This document shows, piece by piece, positions 25,861 through 33,789 of a stretch of DNA of 64,000 nt. The notes under the pieces are model-generated. The model searched no databases. It was given only the letters and a program-made list of their open reading frames with translations, and was not told the DNA's origin. Every line of letters begins with the position of its first letter. The stretch's first letter is position 1. This DNA comes from Rhodospirillaceae bacterium SYSU D60007 (GTDB taxonomy: Bacteria > Pseudomonadota > Alphaproteobacteria > Reyranellales > Reyranellaceae). The stretch lies in the NCBI GenBank assembly GCA_003574685.1, contig QOCQ01000023.1, positions 1 to 64,000 of the forward strand, given 5' to 3'. Position numbers and translations under genes: made by a program.

Positions 25861-26238
25861 TCAACCTGCCCTTCGCGACAGCGTGAGCGGCAGGTCCAGT
25901 TCCACACGATCGTGCATCACCTTCGGTGTGATGCGGCCCCGCTCGCCCCGTTCAAGGTGGACCAAGCCATAGCCTTCCATCGTGCGCAGCGTGCGCGAGA
26001 GGTTGGATTTTGCCTTGCCGGTAATGCGGGCCAGTTCGTCGAGCGAGCCGGGCGCTTTCTCGGCGATGACGCGCAGCAGCTCGCGATTGCCGGCAGAGAG
26101 GACCTTGGCGAACGACTCGGTCGAGGTGAACCAGACCTTCGGCTCGTTGGCTGCGATGCGACGCTTGCCGCGCGCCACCGCCATGGTGCGCGCCTTCATC
26201 TCCTCGTAGCTGGCGATGCCCACTTTCAGCGTGGTCAT
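25861..26238 (-). CDS. HTH transcriptional regulator, probable antitoxin partner of a TumE-like toxin
   Basis: A 125-residue MarR-like winged-helix protein (SAGNRELLRVIAEKAPGSLDELARITGKAKSNLSRTLRTMEGYGLVHLERGERGRITPKV). Its N-terminal helix (IASYEEMKARTMAVARGKR) is typical of the HVO_A0114-type regulators paired with DUF6516/TumE proteins. The start overlaps the stop of the upstream TumE-like frame by 4 nt (ATGA, 26235-26238), which fits a toxin-antitoxin operon with autoregulation. The regulator is intact while the toxin frame is broken. Confidence 0.8.
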   Translation of the reverse strand: MTTLKVGIASYEEMKARTMAVARGKRRIAANEPKVWFTSTESFAKVLSAGNRELLRVIAEKAPGSLDELARITGKAKSNLSRTLRTMEGYGLVHLERGERGRITPKVMHDRVELDLPLTLSRRAG

Positions 26239-26590
26239 GGGATCACTCCTCTCTCGCGCAACACTGCGTCCACCGTCGTCCAAAAGTCCGCGAGCAAGGT
26301 CGCGGCATCCCGGTACTTGTAAGCCCTGATCGTCCGCAGCCGGTGCCGGTGATCCTGCGGCTCGCCACGCTTCTGCCTGGTAACCGGATGGGCATTGTCG
26401 AACCCGACCAGCCGTTCGCCATCTGGCCCATGCAGCGTAAGCGAGTAGTCGATGCCATGCGGCTTCTCCCGCGACACCGGCACCAGCGTCACGACGACCG
26501 AACCCAGTGCGCGCCGTCCGGGTCCACCACGAGGACCTGCCCGTCGAGGTCCAGAAGCACATCGAGAGTTGGGTCACGCGGCTCCGCCAC
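26235..26590 (-). pseudogene. TumE/DUF6516-like toxin, split by a frameshift
   Basis: Two overlapping leftward frames together make one protein. The first, from GTG 26590 to a stop at 26489, reads AEPRDPTLDVLLDLDGQVLVVDPDGAHWVR. The second, 26492-26235, reads TLVPVSREKPHGIDYSLTLHGPDGERLVGFDNAHPV and DHRHRLRTIRAYKYRDAATLLADFW, the DUF6516/TumE pattern. Adding one nucleotide near 26495 would join them as WVRFVVTLVPV. No slippery heptamer is visible, so a 1-nt deletion (or a sequencing error) is more likely than programmed frameshifting. TATGAT lies 11 nt before the GTG, as in a leaderless transcript. Confidence 0.7.
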
Positions 26591-26859
26591 GGGATACAGT
26601 TATCATACTGAAGCAACTAAAGCAAGGGAGGGGTTCTCGGAACCACAGCGGGCGGCTGCTGTCGCTCGAGGCGAGGGATCACTTGCGGTGTGCTGGCAAT
26701 CAATTCGTTGACAGTTGGTCACCAATACTGAGTGGTTACATACTCATAATTAATTCGAAAGCAGCAGCCCCAAGGCTATCCATCTCACGGGCGCGCCCAC
26801 GGCGCGGCTCGCCGCGCGGGCGATGCGCGACCGCATTCGGGAGGGGGAGACCAGATGTC

Positions 26860-27017
26860 CGGGAGCAGCGCTGCGCAGGATCAGGCCCGCTGTCGCCGCT
26901 GGCGGGCGAAACGACAACCTTCGGCCGTCATGCGCACGGTGTGCACGTCGGGCCTGCCAATGACCGCGATCCAGCCATTTTCGGCGGCCCGCCGCGCCGC
27001 CGCTTGGCAGGCGTCGT
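26860..27017. repeat. 158-bp direct repeat, left copy (truncated gene copy)
   Basis: This block matches 30877-31034 at all but about three positions, in the same orientation (offset 4,017 nt). In the right copy it is the 3' part of an intact 83-residue leftward gene. Here the same reading frame (stop at 26881-26883; GWIAVIGRPDVHTVRMT) is cut off at 27017, so it is a gene fragment. The two copies bracket the ligase remnant and both RTX-like genes. Confidence 0.9.
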
Positions 27018-27170
27018 ATTGGCTGGAGCCAGCGGAGTATGAGCAGGCGTCATATCGCGAAGCGTGGGAGCGGATCGGCCACGGCGGGACGTGAGGATGA
27101 AGAGCGAGCGCACCAATACAATGACGCCTTCAAGCAAGAGAGTAGCGTAAGGTTAATGCGCCCAAATCAC

Positions 27171-27860
27171 CTACCGACATGGGCGGCGGGTCGCTGGAAC
27201 CGCCGCCGCAGGCCGCTCCTTACGCACAGCGTCCGCGCTCTTGTCCTCGCGGATGCCGCGATAGGATGGATGGCGTGCCGTCGCTGGTGAACTCCGTGAA
27301 TGCCGCCTGTAGGACAGTCGCGGATCCAGCCACGCCGTTGAACCTCCGAGGGCAGCTTGCCCTTCAGAGAGGACGTAGCCCGTTCCAGGGGCGTCATCAC
27401 CGCCCGCAGTCGTCGTAGCTCCTGATGGGAGAACCCCGTTCCGACATGACCCGCGTAACGCAACCCGTCCGCGTCGTTCAACGCCAGGATCAGCGATGAG
27501 AACGGGCGCGCGACAACATCGGATCTGGTGTAGCCGGCGACCACGAACTCCTGCTCCTGAAGGCATTTCACCTTCACCCAGTCGCCGCTGCGTTTGGAGC
27601 GATAGGGTCGGTCGCCGCGCTTGGCAATGATGCCTTCGTAGTTGCGCTGGCACAGGGACCGGAACAGCTCCGCGCCGCGCTCGGCGATGTGGGCGCCGTA
27701 GATCAGCGTCGGATCCGGCTTGGCAAGGATCTTCGCCAAGCGCTCCTTGCGTTCCAGAAGCGGGATCTGCCGAAGGTCGACCCTGTCGAGGTACAACAGG
27801 TCGAAGGCAACGAAGCGAATGCCGGCACCGCCACGGGTCAGGGTAAAGTCAGTTAGAGAG
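27171..27860 (-). pseudogene. Decayed ATP-dependent DNA ligase (LigD-type) fragment
   Basis: Leftward remnants of an NHEJ-type ATP-dependent ligase. One frame holds FVAFDLLYLDRVDLRQIPLLERKERLAKIL, YEGIIAKRGDRPYRSKRSGDWVKVKCLQEQEFVVAGYT and a GYAGHVGTGFS-like OB-fold region. Near 27370 the coding moves to a second frame (QAAFTEFTSDGT), then to a third (RHPSYRGIREDKSADAVRKE), so at least two frameshifts are present. The catalytic KxDG part and everything upstream are missing. Non-functional. Confidence 0.85.
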
Positions 27861-28116
27861 CCGATAATACACGCTTGGCGAATGATTTTAGTCGCCGTGC
27901 CTGTGGCTTTGCGGGCACCGAGCTTTGCCGAAGTAGCGGCAATCTTGTTGGCATTTCCCGGTCGATGTACCTGGCGTGAACGACACCCGAGCGCGAACGA
28001 GAAAGTAGTAGTGGCCGCTGCTACCGGCGGCCCCTGCTTGGGAGGCGACGATGGCGCTCAACGTGGGCGCGTAGGCTCGCGTGCGTAAGGCCAAGAAATT
28101 CGTGGGAGGTGACTCC

Positions 28117-29568
28117 ATGACTGACATCATCGGCGACCTCAAGAACAACACGCTGATCGGAACCCCCGACTTCGACACTATCATCGGCGACCGCATGGGC
28201 GACCTCATTGGCAGCGAGCGCGGCGGTAACGACCTGATCTTTGGCCTCGAAGGGAACGACCGCCTTTTCGGCGATGTCGGCGGTGATTTCGGCGACGCCG
28301 CCTCCATCGTCGGCCATGCCCGCGGCGGCAACGACCGGCTGGACGGTGGCGACGGGGCCGACGTCCTGGTCGGTGATGCCGGCCAGTCATTGTTCGACCA
28401 AGCCCGCGGCGGCAACGACGTTCTCATCGGCGCAGCGGGGCAAGATTTCCTGGTTGGCGATGCAGGGTTTTTCATGGCAGGCAGCGCGCGAGGTGGCAAC
28501 GACCGGCTCGATGGCGGCGACGGCGACGATCGGCTGTTCGGCGACGGCGGCGACCTTCGCGGCAACGCACGCGGTGGCGCCGATCTGCTGGTCGGCGGGA
28601 GCGGATCAGATTCCCTCGTCGGCGACGGGTCGGCTCTGTCCGACAATGCCCGTGGTGGTAATGACCGGCTCGACGGTGGCGAGGGTGACGACCGGCTGGC
28701 GGGCGATGCGGACTTCTTGATGCGGGGCAACGCCCGAGGCGGTGACGACGTGCTGGAGGGTGGCGGTGGGTTCGATGTTCTGTTCGGTGATGTCAGCAGC
28801 AATATGTTCGGCAATTCACGTGGCGGGGATGACGTCTTGATCGTCGGGGATGGCGGCGCCAACCTCTACGGCGACGCCGGAGACAGCTTTCTGTTTGGCG
28901 CCATGTTCGACAATACAAGCGGCGGCAACGACGTTCTGATGGGGGGAGCCGCGGCGGATGTCCTTTATGGTGAAGGCTTCCGCATGTCCGGTAACGCCCG
29001 CGGCGGCAATGACGTCCTCATCGCGGGTGCCGGGGGAGATACCCTGATCGGCGATGCCGTCCTTATCGGCGACAATGTGCAGGCCGGCGATGACCACCTG
29101 TCCGGCGGCGCGGGCGACGACATCCTCGAGGGCGATGGCTCGGTGATGTCGGGCGCGGCGCGGGGTGGCGATGACCGCCTCTTCGGCGGCGACGGCAATG
29201 ACTCCCTGGTGGGTGATGGCGGCGAAACCGCGCAGGGCGGTGACGACTGGCTGTTCGGCGGTGACGGCAACGACTCGCTGATCGGCGACGGCGTGCTGTT
29301 CCTTGGCACCCGGCTGGGCGGCGATGACCGCCTGTCCGGGTGCGCGGGCGATGACTCCCTCTCTGGCGGACCCGGCAGCGACCGGATCGACGGCGGGATC
29401 GGCACCGACACCGCGGCCTTCGACGGCGTGCTTGCCGGCTTCGAGATCGCGTCGCAGGGCGACCGGATCCTGGTTACCGAGATCGCCACGGACGACACGG
29501 ACACCATTACCGGCGTCGAGTTCCTGGCCTTCAACGACGTGGTCGTGGAGACAGGATTGTTCAGCTAA
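28117..29568 (+). CDS. RTX-like calcium-binding repeat protein A
   Basis: A 483-residue protein made almost wholly of glycine/aspartate repeats. About 14 units of roughly 25-30 residues follow the pattern xARGGNDRLDGGDGDDRLFGDxxxxxxGN. Each contains RTX-like GG(N/D)D and GGxGxDxLxG halves separated by a hydrophobic spacer, unlike the simple 9-residue RTX array. The last ~60 residues (GSDRIDGGxGTDTAAFDG, then ITGVEFLAFNDVV) match the C-terminal end of type I-secreted calcium-binding proteins. There is no N-terminal signal. Start 28117 follows GGAGGT. No ABC/HlyD secretion genes are nearby. It is paralogous to the next gene. Confidence 0.85.
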   Translation: MTDIIGDLKNNTLIGTPDFDTIIGDRMGDLIGSERGGNDLIFGLEGNDRLFGDVGGDFGDAASIVGHARGGNDRLDGGDGADVLVGDAGQSLFDQARGGNDVLIGAAGQDFLVGDAGFFMAGSARGGNDRLDGGDGDDRLFGDGGDLRGNARGGADLLVGGSGSDSLVGDGSALSDNARGGNDRLDGGEGDDRLAGDADFLMRGNARGGDDVLEGGGGFDVLFGDVSSNMFGNSRGGDDVLIVGDGGANLYGDAGDSFLFGAMFDNTSGGNDVLMGGAAADVLYGEGFRMSGNARGGNDVLIAGAGGDTLIGDAVLIGDNVQAGDDHLSGGAGDDILEGDGSVMSGAARGGDDRLFGGDGNDSLVGDGGETAQGGDDWLFGGDGNDSLIGDGVLFLGTRLGGDDRLSGCAGDDSLSGGPGSDRIDGGIGTDTAAFDGVLAGFEIASQGDRILVTEIATDDTDTITGVEFLAFNDVVVETGLFS

Positions 29569-29764
29569 GAGCAGCCGCAGGTCGGAACAGGCCGTCGTCG
29601 GCGCTGCTGAGCGCAGGCTTCAATGGCGCACGACCGGGTGCGATACGGCGCGCCGCAGCCGGATCGCCGCCCACCGAGAGCGACGGCAAGCCCGATGAGC
29701 GCGACGACGAAGCCCCGGCAAATAAGACTGCGGGCTTTCACCCGCCTCTCCAGGGAGGAGCGAA

Positions 29765-30697
29765 ATGGCAGACATTATCGGCGACTTCGCCAACAACACG
29801 CTCACCGGCACCGCCTTCTCCGATCGCGTTGTCGGCGACGTGGATACCCACCTCAGCGGCGATGACCGCGGCGGCAACGACCGGATCTTTGGCCTGCAGG
29901 GAGACGACTTCATCATCGGCGATGCCTTTGGCATCCTGCTCGACGAATCTCGCGGCGGCAACGACCGGCTGTTCGGCGGGGACGGTGACGACACTCTGTC
30001 CGGTGATGCCTTGGCCATGGAGGGCAACGGCCAGGGCGGCGACGACCGGATCTTTGGTATGCAGGGAAACGACGATATTTTTGGCGATGTCTCCGGCGAC
30101 CTGTTCGCCGAATCCCGCGGCGGCAACGACAAGCTGTTCGCTGGCGACGGGGAATTCGGACTCGTGGCCGGCGACGCTTCCGCAATGCATGACAACACTC
30201 GCGGCGGCGATGACCGGCTGTTCGGCGAGGGCGGCGTCGATAGCTTCGTCGGCGATGCCGTGGTCATGGACGGCAACGCCCAGGGCGGCAACGACCGGCT
30301 GTTCGGCGAGGGCGCCGACGATGTCCTGGTCGGCGATGCCCCCTTCATGTCCGACAACGCCCAGGGCGGCAACGACCGGCTGTTCGGCGGGGACGGTAAC
30401 GACACTCTGTTCGGTGATGCCGTCTCCCTGGAAGGCAGCGCGCAAGGCGGGGACGATCGTCTGTTCGGTGGGGCGGGTGACGACATCCTCTGGGGCGGCC
30501 CCGGCAGCGATCGGATCGACGGTGGTCCCGGCACCGACACCGCGGCGTTCGACGGCGCCCAGGCCGACTTCGAGATCACCGCGCAGGGCGACCGCGTCCT
30601 GGTTACCGAGATCGCCACGGACGATACTGACACCATCATCGATGTCGAGTTCCTGGCCTTCAACGACGTGGTCGGGGAGACGGGATTGTTCAGCTAG
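29765..30697 (+). CDS. RTX-like calcium-binding repeat protein B
   Basis: A 310-residue paralogue of the preceding protein. The N-terminus is nearly the same (MADIIGDFANNTLTGT) and so is the C-terminal module (RVLVTEIATDDTDTI, VEFLAFNDVVxETGLFS). It has about 8 repeat units of the same long type (NAQGGNDRLFGGDGNDTLFGDA). It is preceded by GGGAGGAG. The 196-nt gap to protein A and the shared ends indicate a tandem duplication followed by change in repeat number. It is probably exported by a type I system encoded elsewhere and folds on Ca2+ outside the cell. Confidence 0.85.
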   Translation: MADIIGDFANNTLTGTAFSDRVVGDVDTHLSGDDRGGNDRIFGLQGDDFIIGDAFGILLDESRGGNDRLFGGDGDDTLSGDALAMEGNGQGGDDRIFGMQGNDDIFGDVSGDLFAESRGGNDKLFAGDGEFGLVAGDASAMHDNTRGGDDRLFGEGGVDSFVGDAVVMDGNAQGGNDRLFGEGADDVLVGDAPFMSDNAQGGNDRLFGGDGNDTLFGDAVSLEGSAQGGDDRLFGGAGDDILWGGPGSDRIDGGPGTDTAAFDGAQADFEITAQGDRVLVTEIATDDTDTIIDVEFLAFNDVVGETGLFS

Positions 30698-30876
30698 CTG
30701 GAAGGTGGTCAGGGTCGCGACCTGTTTGCCCCTGCGATCGGTGGGCGAACGGGGGCAATGAGCAGACCCGCATCCTGGCTAGGTCACGTAGCAGGCGGCA
30801 GTCGCAAGAATGGGTGGGCAGCGTCCAACTGCCCCCCAGCTGGTCACGCATGTAACTATGTATCAGTCTGCATAGG

Positions 30877-31034
30877 CGGGAGCAGCGCTGCGCAGGATCA
30901 GGCCCGCTGTCGCCGCTGGCGGGCGAGGCGACAACCTTCGGCCGTCATGCGCACGGTGTGCACGTCGGGCCTGCCGATGACCGCGATCCAGCCATTTTCG
31001 GCGGCCCGCCGCGCCGCCGCTTGGCAGGCGTCGT
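30877..31034. repeat. 158-bp direct repeat, right copy
   Basis: The partner of 26860-27017, differing at about three positions. It covers the 3' two-thirds of the intact 83-residue leftward gene plus about 20 nt beyond its stop. Confidence 0.9.
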
Positions 31035-31149
31035 CAGTCATCGTCGCCCAGCGCTGCACGTACTCCAGGTGCACCCAGAGCCGCACGTTCCCCGCCGTGG
31101 CGGCGTAGAGCAGATTGCGCAAGCGAACCGCGTCGCGATCGGCCGGCAT
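30898..31149 (-). CDS. Small conserved protein, 'VHxVRMTxEGCRxAR' family, copy 1
   Basis: An 83-residue soluble basic protein of unknown function. The N-terminal half (RDAVRLRNLLYAATAGNVRLWVHLEYVQ) is helical. The C-terminal half (DDACQAAARRAAENGWIAVIGRPDVHTVRMTAEGCRLAR) looks like a winged-helix arrangement: a helix-turn-helix, then GWI and a wing. Start ATG 31149 follows GGAG; ATG 31185 is an alternative. A paralogue is at 32337-32594 and a fragment at 26881-27017. A small DNA-binding protein is the most natural reading but is not proven. Confidence 0.7.
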   Translation of the reverse strand: MPADRDAVRLRNLLYAATAGNVRLWVHLEYVQRWATMTDDACQAAARRAAENGWIAVIGRPDVHTVRMTAEGCRLARQRRQRA

Positions 31150-31336
31150 GCCCTTGCTCCGGCGCGCGCCCAAATGGGAAACCATAGTTGTCGATCACCT
31201 GCCCGCTTTTTCCGGCGGCTATAACGCGCAGCGAAGCTTGCGGTGCAGTGACAAAAGAGAGGCAGGGTCCGGTATAACGAAAATAATGGCCGCTCGTGCG
31301 CGTAGCGGACCGCAAACGCATCATCGCTGCCTTTAG

Positions 31337-31543
31337 GCACTTCGCGAGGCGGAGCGTATCGCCGATGAGTTTGAGCAATGGCTGAGTGGCCCCGTTGTGG
31401 AAGCCCTGAAGCTGCAACGACCCTTGCCAGAGGGCATTCTCAGGTCCTTCGTCGAAATGCCCGTCCACATTTCCGCAGCACGGCCCAAAGCAGAAAATGC
31501 AAAGCGCGGAACCCGGTCAGCACCACGGCGTTCGCAGCGCTAG
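31337..31543 (+). pseudogene. Possible C-terminal remnant of an SRAP/YedK (HMCES) protein
   Basis: An in-frame, start-less stretch reads ALREAERIADEFEQWLSGPVV, then EALKLQRPLPEGILRSF. The FxxWLxGxxxEALxLQRPLPxGxLR pattern resembles the C-terminal end of SOS-response-associated peptidases, which cap abasic DNA. The frame is closed just upstream (TAG at 31334), so nothing functional is expected. The rest of the 413-nt gap before 31563 shows no gene. Confidence 0.4.
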
Positions 31544-31562
31544 CAGCAAGGGAGCCCCACCA

Positions 31563-31739
31563 ATGGCCGACGACACCCGCAAGACAGGCAAAACCGATCG
31601 CGACCGCATCAACATCAGCCAGGACTACGAGCTTGACGATTGGGCGCGGAAATTCGGTGTTTCCCGAGAAGAGCTGCGCAAAGCCGTTGAGACGGTCGGC
31701 CCAATGGCGGACGACGTGCGCCGTCATCTGGGCAAGTGA
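31563..31739 (+). CDS. DUF3606 family small protein
   Basis: A 58-residue soluble, highly charged protein with the DUF3606 pattern DRxRINISQDYELDDWARKFGVSREELRKAVETVGPMADDVRRHL. Function is unknown. Such proteins are common in stress-related and accessory loci of alphaproteobacteria. It follows AGGGAG. Confidence 0.85.
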   Translation: MADDTRKTGKTDRDRINISQDYELDDWARKFGVSREELRKAVETVGPMADDVRRHLGK

Positions 31740-31785
31740 TCTGCCAAGCGCCCGGAGGTAGCCTCGGCCACGGGAGAGGCGATCC

Positions 31786-32214
31786 ATGAACATCAAGATC
31801 CCCGATACACTGGATGCCTGGAATGCGATTGGCACCGATTACCTGCCCGGCCTTCTCGGAATGCGTTTCCGCAAAGTCGAAGCCGATGAAGTGGTCGCCA
31901 CGCTCGAAGTGCGTCGTGCCCTTGCCGCCTGGAACGGGTACCTGCACGCTGGCAGCGTTACATCGCTCGCTGACACCTGCTGCGGCTACGGGACTGTGCG
32001 CGGCCTGCCGACTGGCGCCAGCGGCTTCACCACCGTGGAGCTCAAAAGCAACCTAATCGGTACCGCCCGCGAGGGTATCGTGACCTGTACGGCGCGGCCG
32101 ATCCACAAGGGGCGCACCACGCAAGTCTGGGATGCCGAGGTCCGCCGTGAGAGTGACGGCGCGGCGATCGCCTATTTCCGCAACACGCAATTGATTCTGT
32201 GGTCTAAAGCGTGA
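31786..32214 (+). CDS. PaaI-type hotdog-fold thioesterase
   Basis: A 142-residue hotdog-fold protein. The catalytic-helix region is AAWNGYLHAGSVTSLADTCCGYGT, where LHAGSV replaces the usual LHGG of PaaI enzymes, followed by TTVELKSNLIGTAREGIVTCTARPIHKGRTTQVWDAEVRRE. It would hydrolyse acyl-CoA thioesters in the cytoplasm. The length is normal. It lies 46 nt after the DUF3606 gene. Confidence 0.88.
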   Translation: MNIKIPDTLDAWNAIGTDYLPGLLGMRFRKVEADEVVATLEVRRALAAWNGYLHAGSVTSLADTCCGYGTVRGLPTGASGFTTVELKSNLIGTAREGIVTCTARPIHKGRTTQVWDAEVRRESDGAAIAYFRNTQLILWSKA

Positions 32215-32336
32215 TCTCACGCAGCTCCAAGTGGAGATAATCAGCCAGGAAGTGCGCCGCAAGTCGGCGTAAGCGCCACTGCGATCGCGCACCTGGGCCG
32301 CCGTCGAGAGTTCAGTCTGTTGATTGACCCACTGCG

Positions 32337-32594
32337 CTAACGAGCCCGCGGCCGGCGCGCGACCCGACAGCCTTCCGGGGTCATTCGCACGCTATGCACC
32401 TCGCGTCCGCCGGCGGTGGCGATCCATCCCATGTCGGCGGCCCGGAGCGCGGCAGACTGGCACGCGGCATGATCGTGCAGGCCGGCGCGCTGGCGGATTT
32501 CGTCCAGCATGACCCAGCGCTGAACGTCACCGGCGACCGCATCGTTGAGGTGGTCGCGCAGGTTGGTTGCGAGACGATCGACAGCGCTTGGCAT
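32337..32594 (-). CDS. Small conserved protein, 'VHxVRMTxEGCRxAR' family, copy 2
   Basis: An 85-residue paralogue of 30898-31149, with the shared C-terminal half CQSAALRAADMGWIATAGGREVHSVRMTPEGCRVAR and a similar helical N-terminus (DHLNDAVAGDVQRWVMLDEI). Its start is 2 nt from the stop of the upstream 140-residue gene, so the two are co-transcribed. A winged-helix DNA-binding role is plausible only. Confidence 0.75.
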   Translation of the reverse strand: MPSAVDRLATNLRDHLNDAVAGDVQRWVMLDEIRQRAGLHDHAACQSAALRAADMGWIATAGGREVHSVRMTPEGCRVARRPRAR

Positions 32595-32596
32595 GG

Positions 32597-33019
32597 CTAT
32601 GGTCCAGGTGCCAACACCAGCTCGTAACCTTCGCTGTCCAACACCTGCCCATCCTCTACGATCGGTACGTAGACTGCGCTGCGCATCTCAGGGTCGGTGA
32701 CACTGATCTTCATTGGCATGCTATCCGGGCCGTGTGCCTGCGGCTGATACCGCAGGGTCCGGCGGTTCAGCGGCTGGTCCTGTGGCCGCTGATCGGGGCA
32801 GACCTCCTGGATCGCCACATAGACTGCGCAGCGACCCTGGGCGTCGGTCACGCGGATCGCCAGGGGCATGCAGTCGGGATATTCCCCGCCATGCTCCAGC
32901 GTCTCATAGCGCAGCGTGCGCCCGTCCAGAGTTGGGTCCTGTGGTCGGCCATCAGGCGGAAGGGGCCGATAGCGATGGATCGTGCGGCTGCCGTCGGGGT
33001 GGACTGTGATCTTCTCCAT
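32597..33019 (-). CDS. Hypothetical protein with internal tandem duplication
   Basis: A 140-residue unrecognised protein built of two similar halves. The first reads RPQDPTLDGRTLRYETLEHGG, then AIRVTDAQGRCAVYVAIQ. The second reads RPQDQPLNRRTLRYQPQAHGP, then KISVTDPEMRSAVYVPIV. Both look like beta-rich units. I chose ATG 33019 (MEKITVHPDG), where the protein-like sequence begins. It is divergent from the tandem-HTH regulator, with only 53 nt between starts, and forms an operon with the following 85-residue protein. Confidence 0.65.
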   Translation of the reverse strand: MEKITVHPDGSRTIHRYRPLPPDGRPQDPTLDGRTLRYETLEHGGEYPDCMPLAIRVTDAQGRCAVYVAIQEVCPDQRPQDQPLNRRTLRYQPQAHGPDSMPMKISVTDPEMRSAVYVPIVEDGQVLDSEGYELVLAPGP

Positions 33020-33072
33020 GCCTAGAACAACGCACGTGAGTACCGACGGTGCCACGCAAAGCGACTGTACCT

Positions 33073-33636
33073 ATGAAACGGTTTAAGCATTCAACGACTG
33101 ACGGGCGCATCTGGCGCGGCCAGAGAACCAAAAATCGGATCATTGCGGCAGCTCAGGACTTCGCCGCGGCGGGTGTCCTTGAACCAACGGGAGTACAGCT
33201 CGCCGAGCGCGCAGGGGTGCCGCTGCGCACGATCTACCAACACTTCGCCAGGATGTCTCTGCTGCGAAAGGAGGCGCTACGGCCAAAAGGGGCGGTGCGA
33301 CCCGAAGCGTCTCCTGTGTCTGTGAAGCGGTCGAAACATCCGAATATTGACGGACGCCTCCTGCGCAGCGAGAAAACCCGCAAGCGCATCATCGCGGCAT
33401 TTCAGGGCTTCGTTGCCCAGGGAATCCTTGAACCTAAGGGAGGCGAGCTCGCTAAGCGAGCAAAGGTGTCGCTGCGGGCTATCTACCAACATTTCCACAC
33501 GGCGGCCGTGCTACGACAGGAGTCACTCACTGAGGAGCAATGGCGGGCGGAAGCCTCGCGTCTGCGGGCGCTTTCAGATCGCGAGCTGGTCGAGGCGACC
33601 CTTGCTGGCCCGTTGAGTCGGAAGGCACGGCGATAA
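33073..33636 (+). CDS. Tandem TetR-type HTH protein without ligand domain
   Basis: A 187-residue protein carrying two copies of a TetR N-terminal DNA-binding domain: residues about 8-65 (TKNRIIAAAQDFAAAGVLEPTGVQLAERAGVPLRTIYQHFARMSLLRKEAL) and 90-150 (TRKRIIAAFQGFVAQGILEPKGGELAKRAKVSLRAIYQHFHTAAVLRQESL). No C-terminal ligand-binding or dimerisation domain follows, only about 35 charged residues. A normal TetR dimer has one HTH per chain, so this may act as a covalent pseudo-dimer. I prefer ATG 33073; GTG 33049 is possible. It is divergent from the duplicated-domain gene. Confidence 0.75.
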   Translation: MKRFKHSTTDGRIWRGQRTKNRIIAAAQDFAAAGVLEPTGVQLAERAGVPLRTIYQHFARMSLLRKEALRPKGAVRPEASPVSVKRSKHPNIDGRLLRSEKTRKRIIAAFQGFVAQGILEPKGGELAKRAKVSLRAIYQHFHTAAVLRQESLTEEQWRAEASRLRALSDRELVEATLAGPLSRKARR

Positions 33637-33789
33637 TGTGAGCGCACCCCGAAAAATAGGTAGGCACCCCGATGCGCGACGGCGTGGCTGAACGATAATA
33701 TCCCCGTCCGGCCGCAGTGGCAGTACCGGGCTTTACGGCGGCACTGTCCAGGCGCTTCGGATGCGCTGGCACAATAACGGGGGAATACC

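Noticed and set aside
26489-26500. Programmed -1 frameshifting in the TumE-like gene
   Set aside because: No X XXY YYZ slippery heptamer or clear downstream pseudoknot is present; a simple deletion explains the break.
26760-26860. Amidase-like N-terminal fragment (LAARAMRDRIREGE)
   Set aside because: Too short, and no downstream amidase signature follows in any frame.
27888-30663. Pro/Ser-rich leftward open frames opposite the RTX genes
   Set aside because: Reverse reading of Gly/Asp repeats gives Pro/Ser-rich artefacts; the plus frames have ribosome-binding sites and the RTX pattern.
28117-30697. CRISPR array
   Set aside because: The repetition is protein-coding, with variable unit length and no short identical repeats separated by unique spacers. 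No cas genes are present anywhere in the window.
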